Positions 21,696 through 34,357 are shown, counted from the stretch's first letter. The stretch: DNA of 64,000 nucleotides from Delphinus delphis (GCF_949987515.2 NC_082688.1:73970731-74034730); one strand, 5' to 3'. Notes: generated from the sequence alone by a model not told the origin. Translations and numbers: made by a program.

Positions 21696-23035
21696 TACAC
21701 TGAATTAATTTTCCCCTAGGAATGGCTCACAACTAAGAATGATTTTTATAATGACATATTCAGCAAGAGGGAAAATAAATAGTATAAACAATACTTTGGA
21801 AACACAAATACAACTTCTCCAAACGGTATTTTAATATGCCAATTTTTTTCAAATACGTAATTTAGGTTAGATGGATAATTGCTGATAATCCTTTTATTCC
21901 CCTCCTATATATAGGCCTTTAATATAAGACCATCAAAGTTCTCTTGGTACATTAAGTTTTTCTACATGACTGTAAGGTATTGACAGTACTGTGCAACTAC
22001 GAATCCTGAGAAAAAGAAAACGGAGCTTTTGTGATTCATCTAACGCTACACAGGAACTCCATTATCAGGGAGAAGGAAAAAAAAAGAATCTCAGATCCTC
22101 CAAAGCCCCATAATGGGGAAAAAGCATTTGTAAAACTGGTGTCCAACCTAGCTCTCTGTGGTGATTCCTATAAATGTTATGTTCCAATGTTGGTAGATAC
22201 TGCAGCCACTTTTCCAAACATTTTCTAAAAATAAAGGAGAGAATAAGTAACATTAGGGCTGGAGACAGTGAAACAGACATGCTGGTAACAGAAGTGAGAT
22301 TTTCTGCACCCTGGCCCCAGTCTTTTGAGATGCAATACCCTTCGTCCTTACCACATTGTTTTTGTGTGTCTCCTACAAATGTAGCAGCCATCTCAGTATG
22401 TTATTCCATTAACCCCCTCAGATAATTATTTAATGGAGTTTTGCCATGTTGGCTTAATTACCTCCTTTACTGCCTCCTGGGGATATGGGATGTTTTTGGA
22501 ATGAAAAATGAATTGTTGTTTCAAAATAACATGTAAAAAATTATGATCCAGAATTTTCACAAAGGTTTGAAAATAACCTATGCTATTAAATCTTCTTTTT
22601 GTAGATTTGTTTCCACTCCTATCACATGTCTGGAGGAGCTGCATTCCTTCCCCTGTCACTCTTTTCTAGGGTCTAAGCTGAGGCCATCATCTCTTGTTCT
22701 TGTAGACAAAATGCCACATATGACTAAAATGTTTGGTTTTCTAGGTTATTTTGATGTCAGCCCCTGAGATGTCATAGCTTTCTAAAGGTAAGAAGGGAAC
22801 AGTTTTCTCCTTTTCTCTATAATGCCAACTTGATATTTCTCAGCAAGTCCCATCTTTTTGCCTTGCTTAGAGAGACAGTTACTTCTGCTTCTTATCAATG
22901 TGTCTCTTTTTAGCAGTTCCATGATTCCCGTCTCTACTTGGGAACAATGCCTGGAATCCTGCCATGTAAGCTATCTATACATATTTCTTTCTATTTTAGC
23001 TTTTGGTATATTGGCTTATTGTTACAACTAAAGTT
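21696..23035. other. Unassigned sequence
   Basis: No recognisable gene. Several 74-108-codon frames overlap on opposite strands around 22065-22767 without splice-site or domain evidence. Confidence 0.4.
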
Positions 23036-23039
23036 AAAA

Positions 23040-23185
23040 CCCTTCAAATAAAGGGACCTTGAAATATTCATCTTCACATTCCCAAAAGAGTTCTAGCACA
23101 GCACCTTCACATAGTAAATACTCAAAGTACGTTTGTTGAATAAAAAAATAAATGAATGAATGAATGAATGAAATAAATAACAAAA
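23040..23185 (+). mobile_element. L2/MIR-type 3' end with (AATG)n tail
   Basis: 'gttctagcacagcacctt', 'cacatagtaaatactcaaag' and 'gtttgttgaataaa' match the shared L2/MIR 3' end. It terminates in a short impure (AATG)n array (23148-23180), as L2 tails usually do. Confidence 0.7.
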
Positions 23186-24405
23186 GACAATGGGAACTGA
23201 ATGGTGCCAAAGCTTTTGTTTTTAAACAAAAACTGATTGTAATGGAAAACTTTCATATTTTTATCTTCCTTTTGTAATACTGACCAGCCTCAAGTCATCA
23301 TATGCGAACCTTATAAATATGCAGAACTGGCTTTCACATGGGCGGAGAAGATCTGCCCACCAGTCACATGGAGAGAACTTCTCTGACAGAGCTGGGATCA
23401 GGCTTGCCTGCCCCTCTTCTCTGAGCTTCCACAGTCCTGGAAACCAGCCAGGGCTTGCCAATCACTAGGGAACCACCACTCCTTGCGCTCAAATTGTGTT
23501 TATTACCTGTCAGCTTCAATGCACTAAATGACACTCTAGTGACTGGAAAGAGTTAATGGTCCTCCAAAAAGAGAACAACTCACTCCCATCTGATTGTTAG
23601 GATCAGTCCCCTTATGTTTTACTTGAAAATTTGGCTCCTTCTCCCTTTTCTCTCTGCAATGAAAACACTGGGTCAGCTAAATCAATTTAAACACTTTTAC
23701 AATTGTTTTAAAGCAGTATTTAAACAGTCCCCAAATATATTTTTTTCCTCTGCTCTATCCACAGATTCTCTTATTTCAGGATATCTCCAACTGGGAACAC
23801 CCAGCACACCAAAATCCAAATTGTAGTGAGATACTAATATCTTTAAAGGTTTTACTACAAGATTTTCTTAAATGTTGAAATGCCTCCCCACATTTGAAAA
23901 TAATAAACATATATCATATATAGTAATAATAAGGAAACAGAGAATTTAAGAAATTGTCCCTGTTATTAAACTACACTGACTTCAGCTGGGAAAGAAAAAA
24001 AGTTATTGAGTGAGTGGTCAAGTGTGGAGTATGAAGAAGATGTCAAACAGAGTGAGATAGTATCTTTAGAAAATGCCTTGTAAAAATACACTCAAGCATT
24101 TAAAGATAGGAGTCTTTCTGCATTGGTCAGATCAAGTACTTGGGGAGGCCAAATGGAGTAGGGAAAAGAATGACACATAACTAAGTGTGAGTAAAGCTCT
24201 ACAACGTTACTAACCCTGTGATTTTGAGTATGTAACTGATTAATTCAGTCAATCATCAATCCATCTATCTTTCTCTCCATTTATCCATCATCTACTCATC
24301 TGTCTATACATTTATCCATGATTTAAATGCAGTGGCTAGAACAAGCTACTCCTCAAATAATTTCTTATTGAATACATGAATAAAGTAATGAATTACAATG
24401 CTATT
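23186..24405. other. Unassigned sequence
   Basis: No gene recognised. A degenerate CATC/TCCA-rich stretch lies at about 24245-24320. Confidence 0.4.
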
Positions 24406-24409
24406 TGGT

Positions 24410-24830
24410 TGACCAGAGATGCATAGGTTTACTTTTGGACTCTCAATTGTATTCTATTGATTGATACACCTATCCTGTACCACTACCAACTGTTTTGATT
24501 ATGGTAGTTTGGCAGTAAGTTTTGAAATTGGAAAGTCTAACTCCTCTAACTTTGTTCTTGTTTTTAAGATTATTTTGACTACCCTAGGTCTTTTGCAGCT
24601 CTCTATGAATTTTAAGATCAGCTTTTCCATTTCTGAAAGAAAAGGCTTTTGGAATTTTGATAGAGATTACATTAAATCTATATTATTAATTTAGGGAGTA
24701 CTGCCATTTTAATAGTATTAAGTTTTCCAATCCATGATCAATGGATGTCTTTCTATTTATTTAGGTCTCTAATTTCTTTCAGCAATGATTTGTACTCTTC
24801 AGTGTACAAGTCTTATACTTTTTTGCTTAA
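24410..24830 (-). mobile_element. L1M ORF2 fragment, minus strand
   Basis: Reverse-complement L1 ORF2 C-terminal region: 'attgtattctattgattga', 'ttttgattatggtagtttgg', 'cagtaagttttgaaattgg', 'ttccaatccatgatcaatgg', 'tttctttcagcaatgatttg'. These are standard L1 phrases with old-age divergence. Not coding. Confidence 0.8.
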
Positions 24831-25985
24831 ATTTATTATTTAATTAATATTTATCAAGCTTAACAGATGCAGTAGGTGCAGTGAGTGATAAAGATACAAT
24901 TAAAAGCCAAACCCTAGCTCCTTTTTATTTACTTGTCTTAATAGGTTCTTTTAGACTGGGACAGAGGCTTTCATTTAGGACTGCCATTACATACCCAAAT
25001 CTTTAAATTTTACTGCTTGTACATCTACCAGTAACCTCCACCGCTGCTTCAAAATTCAGCCTGACTACAGTTTCTATTATTGCTTTCCTTCTATGTGTGA
25101 TCCCAGGCTTGAAAAAGAAACATTCCAATGGTGCCAAGTATTGTTAGTTTGATGGCATAATGTCAGTAAGTGGTTTGAACATACTTAACTGATCAGATCT
25201 TTCATTCACTTACACGCTAAATAAATGATTATTTTATCCAATGACATTTTTGACCTCCTAAGTGCTGGACACCATTATAGGCACTGGCGATGGAAAAGTG
25301 AAAAAGACATTGTTCCTGTCCTCAAAGAACTGAATAAAATTGGAAAACAAGTATAAACAATAAAATATTGGATTATAAAGAGATAAGTTTCAGCACAATG
25401 ATTCTTACAAAGTGTTCGGTTGGAATAAACTAATAGAATTAAAGAAAGGTTTTCATTGAGTCTTAATGACTGAAAAGGGATTTGCCCATGAGAAGACCTT
25501 CTAAGCAGCTGGAACAGAATGTACAAAGCAGCAAAGTGTAAAGTAGGAAGTTACATTTTGAGAACTTTGTGTAATTGTATATAGAGGAGGGGTTGAGCAG
25601 GAGGTGCCAGTGAGTAAGCGCCAAGAGATGAGCTTTAAAAGATACCAAGGTATGATGCCATAGACAATAGTCTACAGATCAGTGCTTTCTAAACAGATTT
25701 TAGTCACATACTTCTTTGTATCCAAAATGTAAGCAGAGCAAAGCATAAATAAATAAAACAGATAAAAGCGAGAAGACTGCAAGGCCTCCCCAGCTACCTC
25801 ACGACTCTTAGTCAACCTTCGTGGAAGAGCTCCGAAAACCACTGTTGTTCACATGTGAAACTGTACAGTATTCCGCAAATATTTGGAATCCAAAGAAAAT
25901 AATTTCATTCTTGCTGATTACAGGGAAATTCAGCCTATTAGTTTAGGAATGGTTTCAGGTTTTTTAAATGGGTTAGGAAATGCAC
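24831..25985. other. Unassigned, part may be an ancient repeat
   Basis: 25200-25330 ('gctggacaccattataggca', then 'gttcctgtcctcaaagaac') resembles a common CR1/L2-type interspersed repeat in reverse orientation; the rest is unassigned. No gene. Confidence 0.35.
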
Positions 25986-25989
25986 ACAC

Positions 25990-26640
25990 TGATTTTACTC
26001 TTCTATAATTCATCCTCCATATATCTGCCAGAGTCATTTCTTTAAAAAGTAAATCAGATAACCAAAGTCTTCGATTGAAATTCTTGCAGCGGCATCTAAA
26101 TAAGATCCAGACTCCTTTCTGTAGCTCCCAAGTCTCAACTCCCCTGCCTGCCTCTCCATCTTCATTCTCTTCCCACCTTCCCTCCTACTTAACCTGACCC
26201 AGCCATGATGGCTTTCTTTCTCTTCTTCGAGCACAAGGCTTGATTCAGCCTTTTCGCTCTGCTCTCCCTCAGCCTGAGATGCTTTGCCTCTAGCTCTTCA
26301 TATAGCAGACCCTTCATCATCAGGATTCCATTGAAATTTCTCCCACTTGTAGAGGCCTCCTCTGTCTACATCATCTCAGAGAGATCTCTCCTGTCACTCT
26401 ATGATGCCTCACCCTCCTTTTTTATTTTAAAGTTTCTTCCTTGCATTTAACACAATCTGAATCATCACATATATTTATTATTTCACATGTTTATATCCCA
26501 TCCCCAATTTTCCCTAGAAAATAAACACCATTGGAGGGGCTTGTCTGCCTCGTTCACGGCCAAGTTCTGAGAATAATGCAAGGAACATGGTATTCCCTCA
26601 CTGCATAGTTGTCAAATAAATGAAGTGAATAAGGAGTAAA
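25990..26640 (+). mobile_element. L2 LINE 3' region, long fragment
   Basis: About 650 bp in consensus order: 'tctgccagagtcatttcttt', 'aagatccagactcctttct', 'catcttcattctcttcccac', 'gagatctctcctgtcactct', 'ccctagaaaataaacaccat', and the tail 'gtcaaataaatgaagtg'. This is the best-preserved L2 in the window. The 66-codon minus-strand frame is a translation of the repeat. Confidence 0.85.
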
Positions 26641-28185
26641 CAAAAGGTAGCTCCACCATAAAAATTAGAGGAAATATCAGTGGGTAGAGGTCAAATAGCC
26701 CAGAACAATCCTAATACAGTCTATGAGATTTTAGTTGGTCATCCGTCAAAGGACAGCTCCTATGAATTTGGTGTATGACTCATCACCTCCACCCTTTCTT
26801 TCATTTTTACCCTTCCTCTTTCTAGTCACCTATGCCTCTGCCCCTCGATTTTGAACAAAGAGTTTTTATTCAAAAGCATTCCCAAAGGATTACAAAACAG
26901 GGTGTAAGACGTTTAAATTCAAAACAAGGCAGCTTTGGTGAATTTATTATAGCCAGCAAGCTGTCACCATAACCATGTGAGTTATGCCTATTTGAATGAT
27001 AGATGTGAAAAAACATCATACAACACTAATAAGATGCTTACTCAGAGTCACATGCATTATTGGCAACAGTATATAAGATATTATATAGATTCTGGGCTAA
27101 CCTCACACTTAAGATTCAGATTTTACCAAGAGAATATGATTAAAAACTCACTTCTCATATTCAACGAACCATTTAGAAAACTCAAAGAACTTTTGACGAC
27201 TTAAAGAAAATGGATGAACTAAAAAGCACTCTGACTTCAGGGTATAAGAAAATTAAATTGGTTTCCACTAGGTTGACCACAATCAAGAAATTCAAACTTA
27301 ACTCCAAAAGTAAGAGAGACACTTGAAGACTAGTAATATGGTTTCAGGGAGTGGAAGATGAATTTAGCCAAAGTTTTTGAACTCTCTAGTGAGAAGGGAG
27401 GTCATACATGGGACCAAGAAGTAATCTGCAGTAATCCACACAGGCAATGATTAAACTCTGGATGAGAACAGAAATTATTGATTGTCTAAAGGGGGAACGG
27501 GTGGAGGGAGTTAATTTCCCTTGCTTCTTCCTTACTTCACACATATAAATCATTGTTTTCAACCTATACATCTGAAGAAAACACACCATGAAAAAAAGAA
27601 CTGTTGGTGGTTTAAAAACTGAGATATAAAAAAGTGAAGTGCTGCTAGAACTGAATTTGTAAAGATAGCTATATAAACTTAAAATATTAATTGCTAGGGC
27701 CAACACTGATTCCCACAGTGCCAGATCCTGCTGAGATTTTGAAAACCAATATGTTTTTGCCTCGAAGGGTGTTTGAAAGAAACTGGTTAACCTAAAAGGC
27801 CTTGAGATGTTAGGGGAATTACAGAAGAGAGACTCTGTAAATCAATACAATTTCTTCAGCAAATACTGTATCAAAAAGAAGGACATTGAATTCAACATTG
27901 TCAGCAATGGAGATAAAATCATTTATATCCAAGGAAGTGTAAACAGCCTCAGATTAAATAGTTAGCAGCACAGGAGGAAATCGAAAGAGGCTCTCATCAT
28001 ATTGCACCCGCACAATCTTTGATTCAGTAGGAGGCCCATTTACAAAGACATACTATTGGTTTGAAGAATGACCACCCCCTCCAAAGTCTGCTTTTAAGAC
28101 TTAGTAGAAAGCACTCTGTGTTTTCCTTTCAGAATAATGAGGACGTTTCACATCTTCAAACAGTGATTCTAACTGATAAAAGGAT
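26641..28185. other. Unassigned mostly unique sequence
   Basis: No exon or named repeat recognised. A 106-codon minus-strand frame (27386-27706) lacks any supporting feature. Confidence 0.4.
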
Positions 28186-28189
28186 TAAG

Positions 28190-28252
28190 ATGATCTCTCC
28201 CATTTTACAGGTAAGGCACAAGAGTGTGACAAAGCTTAAGTACCTTAAATGA
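28190..28252 (-). mobile_element. MIR core fragment, minus strand
   Basis: 'tctcccattttacaggtaag' followed by 'gcacaagagtgtgacaaag' and 'cttaagtacctt' is the reverse complement of the MIR core (…cattttacagatgaggaaact…gttaagtaactt…). Confidence 0.7.
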
Positions 28253-30080
28253 TATATGTACTTATTACACTACAATTCAAATTTTGACTCACATCTTGAG
28301 TCTAAAATTGTTCCAAAATTGAAAACAGAATTCCCACAGGAAAAAAAATCAGTGCTAAAATAAAACACTGAAGCATTTATGCCGGCTGCTACAAATCCTC
28401 TACTCTCTCTAGCCTCAAGTTCCTTATCTTTAAAACCAGTAAACAATATACCTTATGATTCTGTGGATACCTTCATTCAAATATTTAATTATTATGTGCC
28501 CCATGTTTTGTTAACGCCTCCAGCTCCCACAAAGTCAACACAGCAAGACAAAAGTGCAGAGCTTTTCCTCTTCACAAACATTCCTCTATTCCCAGGTAAA
28601 GTCAAATGGAACATCCCAAGGAGATGCTGGGAATTGAGTATCTGAATCAAAATGAGGAGGAAACCTGGAGGCTTAAAGAGAATGAAGAACGAATCCATTA
28701 ATTACTAGTACTTATTGACCATCAACCATGACATACCCAGCAGTAAGGCATTACAGAAAATGTTGAAGCATGTGAATCATGGTTCATACCTTTAGAAAGC
28801 AACACTACAGCCCCTCTAATATAGTATTACCTCTAAAAACACCAGAGAGCCCTATTTGAATATAACATGTTTGAAGATTATTGAAGTCACAGATACATAC
28901 GTGTATCTTACGAACACCTCACTTGGTTTGATTTGAGTTAAACCTGAGAGACAGTCATTAAGTTAAATAAGGTAGTTTCCCCCCAACCTCCACAATCTCC
29001 CCACATTCCCCACCCCCAACCATCACCATATCTTGCCAGCAGTGTTTGGCACTAAGTTATAGTAGGAAGTATAATTAATAACATGTAAATTCAATGGTTG
29101 GTATATTTACTTGGTAATTTCCTCACTGAATATCCTGTACCTTCTCACAATAGCTGACGTTTAGGTGCTTTCCATTTGAGTTTATCCACAAGTCATAAGA
29201 CTTCTAGATGCTTAGAGCACACAAATCTTCAAAGGTTGAAGCCTATCAGCTCTTCTGGTATCTCAGGTCTCTCAGAAAAGGCTGACTTCTCAAACACCTT
29301 CATACTTTACTGTGATTCCCAGATGATAAACAACAGCGCCTTCATTTCACAGAAGAGGAGCTTCCTTTCCAATTTCTACTAGAAACAACCTTTCCTCTCT
29401 ACCAAAATACCCCCTAACCATTGTTTTTCTTCCAGACACTGTCACTTCAGCTACTAGAGGAAACTTTCTCCCTCTTTTTATATGTAAGAGGTATTGCAAG
29501 CTGGCGGAGTGTATCTATCTCCCATTTACACTGACATTAGGACTTTTTACAGTCAAACCAATCCACAGCTCTCTCCCTTCCTCTGGCTCTCCTCACAGTT
29601 TCCTGGCTCTTCCACTGACTTTAGACTCTTAACTATTTAAAGTCATAAGTGCCGAGCATTCACTTAGCTCCTCCAGAGAAAATGGGCAAAACTAAGAAAC
29701 ATTCAAAATCACCCCTTCCCAAGATTAGAAAGCTTATAGTAGTGTTGTTACAATTCCAAGTTTCAAAGGAACGAAAGCAATCATAGACTTGTAGTTCATA
29801 TTTAAAAAATAGAGAAAACCAGAAACTAAAACAAACTGGTTTGCTCAGTTTTAATCACTATATAAATACAACATATTCCAGACATTCCAGGATTTTATTT
29901 TATATGTTTGCAGATTTGTTTTTTTTAATTTTAAGCTTACTGGATCTTTGATACTAATAGTCACTGAGATCCAGCTACTAAGATGCAAATGTAAAGGCCC
30001 CCAAAGAGGATAATGTCAATGACAAAGGAGCAGCTCATGATATTCTGAAGATATTTTAGGCTATTAATCTTTCATAAGCC
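28253..30080. other. Unassigned mostly unique sequence
   Basis: No gene recognised. A C-rich patch (about 28978-29020) is present; no repeat family assigned. Confidence 0.4.
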
Positions 30081-30084
30081 TGAT

Positions 30085-30215
30085 GTTATGGTGGGCAAAT
30101 ATGGACACTACGATACAGACAGGAAAATCAAGCCCATGAGTGTTAAGTGTGTTGCCCCACACCAAACATTAAATCATGAGAAGAGCAGAGCTTCAATGTA
30201 AGTTTGACACCTTAA
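30085..30215 (-). mobile_element. MIR fragment, minus strand
   Basis: 'gatacagacaggaaaatcaa', 'gttaagtgtgttgccccac' and 'gagaagagcagagcttcaat' follow the reverse MIR order (tgaggaaactgag… gttaagtaacttgcc… gagctgggattc). Confidence 0.65.
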
Positions 30216-30655
30216 CTTAAATAAAAACTAAACAGTTCTTCAGGAGCCTGAGACAACTGATGATGTTTGATGAATCTTAGAACTTCAACAAGGAGAAGAA
30301 AAAGCAGGAAATATTGACTAGGTCCAAATAAAAACATACTGTGATGTTTTGGCAATATTACATTAGACTTATGGTAAATTGACCAACACTAAAATTGATC
30401 CGTACGTCTTCTATATGTCATAAAAAAAAATACTCCGTCAGATGAATGATATATCAGCCTAGTGATTTATTTCTGATACATACAAATGAAAATTTGTGGG
30501 AGAAAATGGTAGACATTTCCCATGACGCTTATATGAAAAGATTAAAATTCACCTTTTTTATACTGTTTATATATGTCAAATCTTGAAATACAGTTTCATG
30601 TTCTCTTTAACAGCTTCTGTACTGTTTCTGGTAAAAATTACAAAAAAAGCTAAAA
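30216..30655. other. Unassigned AT-rich sequence
   Basis: No gene or named repeat recognised. Confidence 0.4.
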
Positions 30656-30657
30656 CA

Positions 30658-30855
30658 TATTGAGTGCTTCTGTATTTCAGGTGCTACCTGAGGCTCAGTA
30701 CTTGTGATCTCATTTAATTTCTATAAAACTTCTATAATGTAACTAGTAACCTCATTTCACTGGTACAGAATCTTTGGTCCCAAATTATTGAATATCCTAT
30801 CAAGGGTCACACAGGTAATAGTGAGGGAGTTAGAATTTTCAACCAAATATCTCAT
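30658..30855 (-). mobile_element. MIR SINE, minus strand
   Basis: Nearly full reverse MIR: 'attgagtgcttctgtatttc', 'tctcatttaatttctataa', 'acctcatttcactggtacag', 'aagggtcacacaggtaatag', 'gggagttagaattttcaac'. Confidence 0.8.
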
Positions 30856-31309
30856 TTTTAAAGTGTCAGGCTCACTGTATTACATCTGGGTTTTGGTATA
30901 TATAATATTACTGTCCACTGTTTCCATCTGTCCTCAGGTTAGAAATTAATACTATCCTGGCATGTTTCTCTTGCTGAACTGGACCACGGCCCAGAGAATA
31001 CTTCAATCAGTCACTAAGAGTCTACTGGACTGGATCTGATAAAAACTGTCATTTCTGCACTAAACTATACATGCTAGATAATACACTCACACACACAAAC
31101 ATTTTTAAACTTTAAAAGAAGTCTATAGGGTCCTCTATCCTACAGAGAATTGGAACAGTGTTCAAGCACTATGGATGCATGTTCTGAAATTCAAAGACTT
31201 GAGCAGAGCCCCACATCTAAATAGGTGGTACATTTCCTGTTACTTGGCAGTCCTGGGGGGGAGGGGGCTTCACCTCTCATAATAATTATCTTTCCAAATG
31301 CTGATCACT

Positions 31310-31485
31310 AAGAAGTGCTCCCTGTTCTATCATCTTCTTCCAATCCAACCTAAGTTTCAACTCCTAATTGGAGCCCTTCTTACCTCCCTTATTAGGCCCC
31401 CTAGACTGCTCTAACCCACATAGGTATCTCTTATCTCTCAATTATTTTTTAGCACAGAGCAGTCATATGTAATTATCCATCACTC
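31310..31485 (+). mobile_element. L2-like fragment (tentative)
   Basis: C/T-rich segment with 'ccaatccaacctaagtttc', 'ggagcccttcttacctccct' and 'tagcacagagcagtcatatg' resembling the L2 3' end. Weak. Confidence 0.4.
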
Positions 31486-31496
31486 CCTCATACACA

Positions 31497-31559
31497 GTGA
31501 CCTACTATTTTTTGTTACTGTTATATACAGTAATATATATATGTATATAACTGTTATAC

Positions 31560-31592
<33 letters not shown>

Positions 31593-31665
31593 CATATGTA
31601 TATACAATATGTATATAACTGTTATATACAGTTATACAGTGACCTACTATTTTTTGTTACTGTTT
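31497..31665 (+). repeat. (TATG)n/(TA)n microsatellite flanked by a duplicated unit
   Basis: About 31528-31636 is TA- and TATG-rich, with tandem tatatg units at 31560-31590. On both sides stands 'gtgacctactattttttgtt' (from 31498 and again from about 31639), each followed by 'actgtt'. The microsatellite therefore lies within a short tandem duplication of about 141 bp. Confidence 0.8.
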
Positions 31666-31780
31666 CTTGTCGACATTTTGTATTGTAAACAGCAATGACT
31701 GTCTTGGTGGTGGTGAGAGTCTGTGGCCTCTATGTCAAAATCAGGTGCCCAAAATCACTCAACATAAACATTCAATTTAA

Positions 31781-31933
31781 ATTAAAAGGTTGTCACAAGA
31801 GGAAGGAGATATGGAGATATATGTATATGCATAGCTGATTCACTTTGTTATACAGCAGAAACTAACACACCACTGGAAAGCAATTATACTCCAATAAAGA
31901 TGTTTAAAAAATTAATTAATTAAAAGTTTGTGA
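31781..31933 (+). mobile_element. Short L1 3' tail with target duplication
   Basis: The body is about 31796-31918: 'agctgattcactttgttata', 'cagcagaaactaacacac', 'ctccaataaagatgttta' is the 3' terminus of the same L1 type as at 34-39 kb, heavily 5'-truncated (about 120 bp). Flanks attaaaaggttgtca (31781-31795) and attaaaagtttgtga (31919-31933) form a 15-bp duplication with two mismatches. Confidence 0.88.
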
Positions 31934-33020
31934 TTACTATGCAAATACGGTTTCAAGACAAAATCCCTAACCTCCTCCCTAAACAAGTATTTCCAAACAG
32001 AAGGCTGCCTCCTCCAAGCCACTTCTATGTAGATATTTTGAAGTCACCACTAGTGGAAAGTGATTTCTTTCTCTGCATCTCATGATGTTTGATAGGCTCA
32101 GTGTTCAGAATTACCTGAAATCTTCAATTAAGTAAAAACCTCTAGTCCCTTTTCAGGCAAAGCAATGTATATTTGTAAACACATGATTTGTGACTTTTTC
32201 AATGAGAACAAGTCTGAAGTACCTAACAGGTTTTCAAGCTTGAGTACGTGGGTTTGACAACATTATGTAATAACCTGGTACAGTACTAAAAATACTTCCC
32301 TTTTTCTTCCCTCTTGTTGCCTTATCCAGGTTTTCATTCAGGATGCACTGAGATTACGTTACGCCCATAATAATTTTCGGACTTTTTACTGTTATGCTCT
32401 TTTAATATGGAGAACTGCTGGGTGTCCTAGGCCACCTTCTTTGACTTGCCTTGCCTTTCTGGGAACGCATAAGCACAGTAATACTGGCTAAGGTGTTTTG
32501 TTGTGTGATTAAAACTATGCAAGAACTCTCTATTCTGTTCCTCATGTACATTTTAGATACCAATTATAATTAAACCGAGCTGTATTTGTTGTGTGTTTAC
32601 CCTTCTTACACCTTTAATTCTGATTCATGGCAAAGGCCATTTTCCTGCAGATGTTCTTTTTCATTTATGCCCACTTGTTTCTCAAGCACCATGAGACCTA
32701 TTTTTATATTTTATTTTATCCTTCTTCCTTGTGAATCCCTGTGACAGACATCTCAGCAGTTAGACAGCTTAAGAGCTTCTTTTCTTGGTTGATATTTGCT
32801 TTGACATCAGTGGGAATTCACATATGTAAATGAAAACTCTTATACGGAAAGAACCTTTTTACGGACGCATCTGGGTCAGCCAGATAAGTCTGAGAATGGT
32901 TCTCTATATTGCTCAAGAAAATACAACGATTTACTACCGCAAGGTACTCTGAGTAGATTCATATAGGAATGCATGAGCTGTGTTGAAAAACATTTGATAC
33001 CATCATATGAAAATGTATCT
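31934..33020. other. Unique sequence, no gene seen
   Basis: No exon or repeat recognised over about 1.1 kb; complexity is higher than in the neighbouring LINE-rich parts. Confidence 0.4.
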
Positions 33021-33244
33021 CCCAATTTACAGCTTTTTTTTTTAAAGATTTTTTTTGATGTAGACCATTTTTCAAATCTTTACTGAAATTGTTACAAATA
33101 TTGCTTCTGTTTTATGTTTTGGTTTTTTTGCTGTGAGGCCTGTGGGATCCTGGCTCCCCAACCAGGGATTGAACCCAGACCCCCCCGCACTGGAAGGCAA
33201 AGTCTTAACCACTGGACCACCAGGGAAGTCCCCAATTTACAGCT
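33021..33244 (-). mobile_element. tRNA-Glu SINE of a CHR-related subfamily, minus strand
   Basis: The body is 33035-33230 between perfect 14-bp duplications cccaatttacagct (33021-33034 and 33231-33244). The tRNA-derived end on the + strand is 'accactggaccaccagggaa' preceded by 'ccagggattgaacccagac' (reverse of box B). The other end is an unusual AT-rich tail 'tctttactgaaattgttac' with a T run. This differs from the GC-rich CHR-2 copies and looks like an older CHR subfamily. Confidence 0.9.
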
Positions 33245-33585
33245 CGTCATGTAATAATTCCTAGTGTGATGCTTTAAAAAAATACATCATTACACAAATT
33301 TTGCAAAACAATGATGTGAGGTGGTATGGGGATATATTACCTTGGTAATTTTTAGGTAAATTAACTAAGGCATATATACAAGATTAGATCATTTGATCAA
33401 GACAGTAAAGAGCAGAATCAGGATTAAAATTTTAAGTGTTCTGATTATAAACAATACAAAAGATGGGTGATATTTAAATGATTTTTAAAGACCATAAAAT
33501 GAACTCATTTTGAAAGCCCATTCAATTAAACCAGTATTATTTGCTTATATAATGTGAAATGATTAATTCATTTATTCATTTATTT
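33245..33585. other. Unassigned AT-rich sequence
   Basis: No gene or named repeat recognised. Confidence 0.4.
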
Positions 33586-33695
33586 ATGTATGCCAATATA
33601 CTGGTCTTCATTCAACAAGGATTTATTAATTATCTACTGTATGCCAGAAATGCTATGCACAAGAGCAGATGCAGAGATGAATAAAACAGGGTTTG
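33586..33695 (-). mobile_element. L2-type 3' end, minus strand (tentative)
   Basis: 'cttcattcaacaaggattta', 'ttaattatctactgtatgcc', 'agaaatgctatgcac' resembles the reverse of an L2-type 3' end (…attcaacaaatatttattgag…ctatgtgccagg…). Confidence 0.55.
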
Positions 33696-33699
33696 TGCA

Positions 33700-33850
33700 A
33701 TATGTGGCAATGCAGTATAGTGCTTACAATGCTGGCTCTTGAGTCAGAATTTTTTTTTTTTTTTTTTTATATCCAGAGTCAGATTAGACATTGGCCTATA
33801 TTTCTGCATCTTCAATTTTCATATTAGTCACAGAACATATCTAATGTTCT
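33700..33850 (+). mobile_element. MIR fragment interrupted by a poly(T) run
   Basis: 'gcagtatagtgcttacaatg', 'ctggctcttgagtcagaa' matches the MIR 5' tRNA-derived head. A run of T follows (about 33751-33768) and then 'gacattggcctatatttctg' in MIR-like order. Confidence 0.6.
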
Positions 33851-33899
33851 ATTTAAGGACAAATTAGTCACAAAAATATACATCCAAAAAGATAATAGA

Positions 33900-34063
33900 A
33901 AAGTGAATAATGTTTTTCTATTTTGAGGTAACTTTAAACTTCCAAAAGAATTGCAAAAATAGTTCAAAGATTATATGAAATGTCCAGAATAGGTAAACTC
34001 AAAAGAGACAGAAGGTAGATTAGTAGTTGCTTAGGTCCAGAGGTGGGGCAGGATATGGGGGAG
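33900..34063. mobile_element. Old L1M 3'UTR pieces
   Basis: 'ccaaaagaattgcaaaaata' and 'gaaatgtccagaataggtaa', 'cagaaggtagattagtagtt' are typical L1M 3'UTR phrases. This older element is the target into which the main L1 insertion landed. Confidence 0.6.
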
Positions 34064-34077
34064 AAAAGAGAGTAACA

Positions 34078-34357
34078 CTCTACAGCAGAGACCCTGAAAA
34101 GGAAGAGCAGGTGCTACTGAAAAGTCTGTGAGCAAGGAGGAATTTTAGGGTACATGGACTGTTCCAGTTCCCTAAAGTACTGCTACTCAACTGGAGGTCG
34201 CAGACCGGTTTGAAGGCGCAGGTGCGCTCTGTGCCCATCCAGCAGTTCCCTACGGAAGACTGGGTCTCATCCCACTGCTCAGGCCACTGAATAGGAGTAA
34301 AAAAAATTGACTGCCAGGACTTCGATGGTGGTCCAGTGGTTAAAACTCTGAGTTCCC
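34078..34357 (+). other. Non-L1 5' segment of the L1 insertion, with SINE stub
   Basis: 34078-34310 is unassigned, GC-richer sequence ('aggtcgcagaccggtttgaa', 'cgcaggtgcgctctgtgcc') ending with 'gtaaaaaaaattgac'. 34314-34357 ('ccaggacttcgatggtggtc', 'cagtggttaaaactctgag') is the first ~45 nt of a CHR-type SINE. It then joins L1 ORF1 at about 34358. See the corresponding finding. Confidence 0.6.

Noticed and set aside
22065..22767. Cluster of overlapping 74-108-codon frames on both strands
   Set aside because: No domain, no consistent splice sites or start context, and frames conflict with each other; chance is more likely.
23148..23180. (AATG)n array as an independent satellite
   Set aside because: It is the usual simple-sequence tail of an L2-type 3' end.
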